Assembly (NCBI GenBank): GCA_030430715.1
Contig: JAUIJZ010000004.1
Coordinates: 1-64,000, forward strand
Reading direction: 5' to 3'
Length of the DNA stretch: 64,000 nt
Origin: Alphaproteobacteria bacterium
GTDB taxonomy: Bacteria > Pseudomonadota > Alphaproteobacteria > Caulobacterales > Aquidulcibacteraceae
Below, piece after piece: positions 60,274 to 64,000 of this stretch. The position numbers were made by a program, and so were the translations under genes. Every line of letters starts with the position of its first letter. The stretch's first letter is position 1. The notes under the pieces are model-generated. The model saw only the letters and a program-made list of their open reading frames with translations. It ran no database searches and was not told the DNA's origin.

Positions 60274-61428
60274 TTATTCCGATGGCGGCGGCGGCGTCAG
60301 GTCGATGCCGCCCGACGGCTCCGGCGTTGGCGTGGGCGCGGGAATTGGCGCCGGTTCGGGCGTCGGCGCGATGGCCACAGGCCCGGCTGAAGCGGCGTTT
60401 GGCGGCAACAAATCCGGATCGATTTCTTCTTCCGGCGGCAACGCCTCGGCGTCCAATTCTTCCGTCGCTGTTTCCGGCGGCGCCGTTGCGCTCTGCAATT
60501 CGGCGATGCGCCCGCGCGCGGCGAGTGCGTTTTCGCCTGACGGGAAATCGTTCAGATACGCTTCCAACGCTTCTATGCTGTTGGCGTCCATCGCCGCTTC
60601 GAAGCTGCGTTCTTCGAGTGACGCCAAAGCGGCGCGCGCATCGTCGCGATACGAACCCGGAGCGCCATCGAGGAAAGCGCGCAGCGCGGCTGGGTCGCCG
60701 GTGTCGACGGCTTCCCATGCCGAAGCGTCGCCGCTGTTTTGCGACTGGCTCCAGAGGAAATATCCGCCGCCGCCCACGAGTGCGACGACAACGAAAGTGA
60801 TGCCGGCCAAGATCGCCATGCGCCCGCCGCCGACACTTTCACTGGCGGCGCGCGGCGTCTCATCAAAGCTGGGCGCGGCACGGCGCGGCGGTTCATGGCG
60901 TTGCGGCTCAGAGCGCGGCGCTTCTTGGCGTGGCGCGGGCGCAGGCCGGGGCGCGCGGGCGCGCGGAGGCGTTGCGGCTGCACTCATCGCCTCGGGGTCA
61001 GGCCGGCCAGGTTGAAAAAAGCCGGAGGGTGGGCGCGGGGCCGGCGCGGGCAACGGCGGCAGGCCAGCTTTATCGGTTACGATGTCCGCCAGTTCGCGCC
61101 AGGCCGGAAAATCGTCTTCGCCGCGCCAGCCGGTCAGGTCGACGCATTTTTCACCACGAAATCGTTCCGGCGGCTGCGCGCTCTGCATGGCGGCGTGCAC
61201 AATGTTGCCGTTGCTTTGGGCGTAGGCGGCGGCTTCGGCGGCTTCCGCATCGGCGGCGGCGCGGGGCGACCAGAGCGCGATGGTCAGCGCCGCTTCCCGG
61301 ATCGCGCTTTGCCGTTCTTCGCCTTGCGTTTCGATAATGGGCGTGAGCTGGGCCAGACGCAGCTTCTCGCCCAGCGCGCGCGCGGGCAGAGCGTCATCGG
61401 CGGCGTGAATGATCACTACCGAAGCCAT
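60274..61428 (-). CDS. TIR-like domain - Pro-rich linker - TM - repeat protein (384 aa)
   Basis: N-terminus VVIIHAADDALPARALGEKLRLAQLTPII...AIREAALTIALWSPRAAADAEAAEAAAYAQ; Pro-rich linker; one TM (MAILAGITFVVVALVGGGGYFLW); two C-terminal EALEAYLNDFPSGENALAARGRIAEL-type units. Confidence 0.7.
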   Translation of the reverse strand: MASVVIIHAADDALPARALGEKLRLAQLTPIIETQGEERQSAIREAALTIALWSPRAAADAEAAEAAAYAQSNGNIVHAAMQSAQPPERFRGEKCVDLTGWRGEDDFPAWRELADIVTDKAGLPPLPAPAPRPPSGFFQPGRPDPEAMSAAATPPRARAPRPAPAPRQEAPRSEPQRHEPPRRAAPSFDETPRAASESVGGGRMAILAGITFVVVALVGGGGYFLWSQSQNSGDASAWEAVDTGDPAALRAFLDGAPGSYRDDARAALASLEERSFEAAMDANSIEALEAYLNDFPSGENALAARGRIAELQSATAPPETATEELDAEALPPEEEIDPDLLPPNAASAGPVAIAPTPEPAPIPAPTPTPEPSGGIDLTPPPPSE

Positions 61429-61578
61429 TCAAACGTCCTTTTTCTGCAATCCGAGCCGCCCAGCCGGATCCCCTCTGCGCCATGATGCCTTTCCCGTTGG
61501 TAATTTGGAAGGGCGCCGCCCAGCAAGCCCGCAAGGCAGGCGTAGGCACGGAGACGCCGCTCTGCTAACGCAGCCGGC

Positions 61579-62466
61579 ATGTCGAATCTCGAAAACCGGC
61601 TCAAAGAGGCCGCCGAGCGTGTTGAAGTGGCGTTGAACGCGCTGTTGCCGCGCGCGCAGGGGCCCGAAGCGCGCCTGCTGGAGGCGATCCGCTACGCCGC
61701 GCTGGGCGGCGGCAAGCGCTTGCGTCCGTTTTTCACGCTTGAGGCGGGCCGCATCTTCGACGCCGACGAAGGCGCCTTGTTGCGCGCCGCCGCCGCGATC
61801 GAGTGCGTGCACACCTATTCGCTGATCCACGACGATCTGCCGTGCATGGACGACGACGATCTGCGCCGCGGCCAGCCCACGGTTCATCGTCAATATGACG
61901 AGGCCACCGCCGTGCTGGCGGGCGATGCGCTTTTGACCTTCGCTTTCGAAATCATGGGCGAGCCCGCGACCCACGCCGATCCGCAGATGCGCTGTAAGCT
62001 GGTCACCGGGCTTGCGCGCGCGTCCGGCGCGCAGGGCATGGTGGCCGGGCAGGCGGCGGACATGGCCGGCGGCGACATCGGCTCCGATCTTATCGCCGTG
62101 ACGCGCATGAACCGTTTGAAGACGGGCGCGCTGATCAATTTCTCCGTCGAGGCCGGCGCGCTGATCGGTTGCGCGTCGGAAGCTGAACGCACCGCGCTCA
62201 ATCGCTACGCGCACGATGTCGGTCTCGCCTTTCAGATGGTGGACGATCTGCTCGACGCCGAAGGCGCGGCGCGCGACACCGGCAAGGCTGTCGGCAAGGA
62301 CAGGGCGCGCGGCAAGGTCAATTTCGTCACCGTGCTCGGCGTCGAAGCCACGCGCGAACGCGTCGGCATGTTGGCGAGCCAAGCCAAGCGCCACCTCGCT
62401 TTGTTCAACACGCGCGCGCGTGTCTTGAACGAGGCGGTCGATTTCATTGTTGAGCGCCGCTACTGA
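61579..62466 (+). CDS. ispA: Farnesyl/geranyl diphosphate synthase (polyprenyl synthetase)
   Basis: GGKRLRPFFTLEAG, SLIHDDLPCMDDDDLRRGQPTVH first Asp-rich motif, AFQMVDDLLD second motif. Confidence 0.96.
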   Translation: MSNLENRLKEAAERVEVALNALLPRAQGPEARLLEAIRYAALGGGKRLRPFFTLEAGRIFDADEGALLRAAAAIECVHTYSLIHDDLPCMDDDDLRRGQPTVHRQYDEATAVLAGDALLTFAFEIMGEPATHADPQMRCKLVTGLARASGAQGMVAGQAADMAGGDIGSDLIAVTRMNRLKTGALINFSVEAGALIGCASEAERTALNRYAHDVGLAFQMVDDLLDAEGAARDTGKAVGKDRARGKVNFVTVLGVEATRERVGMLASQAKRHLALFNTRARVLNEAVDFIVERRY

Positions 62467-62617
62467 ACGCGCGCATCGCGCGCTTGTTTTGCGTGCGAAC
62501 TGCAATCGTAATGTGCGCGCCTTCATCCGCGCATCGCACTGAATCGCGAATCCTGTCTCCATATCTCCGCGCTGGTTTGCGCTGCATGCGTTGCGCAAGC
62601 GGGCGGGGGAGATCGCC

Positions 62618-63154
62618 ATGCTTGCGCGTCGCGCTTTACTCGCAGCGGCTGCGGCCGCTTTCACGCCAAATCTTGCGCTGGCGGATCATGCCGCGCCGCC
62701 CATGCCGCCGTCCTTGCATGAAGTGGGCGCGGTCAGATTGCGCAGCGCTGTCGGCGCCGAAACGAATCTTTCGGCGGTGTTGCGTCCGCATCTGCCGACC
62801 GTGATCAGCTTTTGGGCGACGTGGTGTCCGCCTTGCGCCGCCGAAGCGCGTCATCTCGGACGCGTGCGCGCGCGCATTCATCCGGCGCGGCTCAACATTC
62901 TCGGCATCAATGTTGACAGACGCGCCGACGAGATCGCCATCGCGCGTTTCATTCACGCCGCCAACGCCATTTACACGCAGGTGCGCGGCACTTCGGAAGC
63001 CTATGAGGCCTTTGCCGGCAGGCCTGATATCAGGCTGCCGCGCGTGTTCGTGTTCGGCGCCGACGGCGCGCCGCTGGCCGCGTTCGACCGCTATATCGGC
63101 GAAGCCACCTCCCGCCGCATTGACGAGGCCGTGGACGCCGCTTTGGCCGCGTAA
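62618..63154 (+). CDS. TlpA-like thioredoxin-fold protein, exported
   Basis: Signal peptide; FWATWCPPCAAEARHLGRV active site; ATG with GGGGGAG upstream. Confidence 0.9.
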   Translation: MLARRALLAAAAAAFTPNLALADHAAPPMPPSLHEVGAVRLRSAVGAETNLSAVLRPHLPTVISFWATWCPPCAAEARHLGRVRARIHPARLNILGINVDRRADEIAIARFIHAANAIYTQVRGTSEAYEAFAGRPDIRLPRVFVFGADGAPLAAFDRYIGEATSRRIDEAVDAALAA

Positions 63155-63306
63155 AGGGCATATTTGGCTCATTTGACCCGCGCCGCGCCGCCCTGCGCGG
63201 CTGCGCCGCATCAAAACGGCGTTATTTTTTGCCGCGTGACTGCTGCCGGGGCGTCGCCTTCGCGTGAAATCGCCGTTAGCATTTGTCTGCACTAGATTGA
63301 GGCGAC

Positions 63307-64000
63307 ATGGCTCCGCAGACACCGCTTCTGGACACAGTGAGGCTTCCGGCCGATTTGCGCGCGCTGGCGCCCAATCAGCTGCCTCAACTCGCAGACGAAT
63401 TGCGCACGGAAACGATCAGCGCGGTCTCCACCACCGGCGGACATCTCGGCGCCGGCCTTGGCGTGGTCGAGCTCACCGTCGCGCTGCATTATGTGTTTGA
63501 GACGCCGCGCGACGTGCTGATCTGGGACGTCGGCCACCAAGCCTATCCGCACAAAATTCTCACCGGCCGCCGCGGCCGCATCCGCACGCTGCGCCAGGGC
63601 GCGGGGCTTTCCGGTTTCACCAAGCGCGCCGAGAGCGAATACGATCCGTTCGGCGCCGCGCACGCGGCCACGTCGATCAGCGCCGCGCTTGGTTTCGCAG
63701 TCGCGCGTGACAATCGCGGCGACGATAGCCACGTCATCGCCGTGATCGGCGACGGCTCGATGTCTGCCGGCATGGCCTATGAGGCGATGAACAACGCCGC
63801 CCATTCCACCAAGCGGCTCATCGTCATCCTCAACGACAACGATATGTCGATCGCGCCGCCGGTGGGCGGCATGTCGTCGTATCTCGCGCGCCTGGCCGCC
63901 ACGCGCACCTATCGCCGTATTCGCAAGACAGCCAAAAGCGTCGCTTCGGCCTTTGGCGAAACCGTGCACGATCTGGCCAAGAAGACCGAAGAGTTCGGCC
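63307..64000 (+). CDS. dxs: 1-deoxy-D-xylulose-5-phosphate synthase, N-terminal part (truncated by window end)
   Basis: [79 protein letters not shown]; open to the window end so absent from the ORF track. Confidence 0.96.
   Translation, partial: MAPQTPLLDTVRLPADLRALAPNQLPQLADELRTETISAVSTTGGHLGAGLGVVELTVALHYVFETPRDVLIWDVGHQAYPHKILTGRRGRIRTLRQGAGLSGFTKRAESEYDPFGAAHAATSISAALGFAVARDNRGDDSHVIAVIGDGSMSAGMAYEAMNNAAHSTKRLIVILNDNDMSIAPPVGGMSSYLARLAATRTYRRIRKTAKSVASAFGETVHDLAKKTEEFG

Noticed and set aside
61429-62664. 411-aa minus-strand ORF
   Set aside because: Antisense to ispA

Overview
This 64 kb window is GC-rich and densely coding, and looks like the chromosome of an alphaproteobacterium (Caulobacterales/Hyphomonadaceae-like by gene content and order; this placement is inference). 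Most genes are housekeeping: a tldD / coxBA-ctaB-ctaG-coxC-DUF983-surf1-thrC-M16 peptidase cluster, an ispH-kinase-thrB-rnhA cluster, argS, SPFH/NfeD, a DEAD-box helicase, tsaC, a DNA ligase with its associated exonuclease, an ABC-2 exporter, and an HDAC/xseB/csaA/ispA/dxs neighbourhood. The left edge carries the C-terminal end of a VirD4/TraG-like coupling protein. The right edge carries the N-terminal end of dxs. I saw no CRISPR array, rRNA, transposase, prophage block or convincing tRNA. I found no clear multi-gene undescribed system. The best second-look items are: a TIR-like/transmembrane/repeat protein on the minus strand inside the xseB-ispA-dxs neighbourhood; a receiver-like protein with Asn at the phosphoacceptor position; two separate Lys/Ala-rich histone-H1-like genes (27 and 66 aa), each with a terminator; a tandem pair of secreted paralogues of unknown function; an operator-like inverted repeat plus an 18-bp palindrome; a GH79/heparanase-like lipoprotein; and a cytochrome b561-YceI fusion next to a stand-alone YceI gene.
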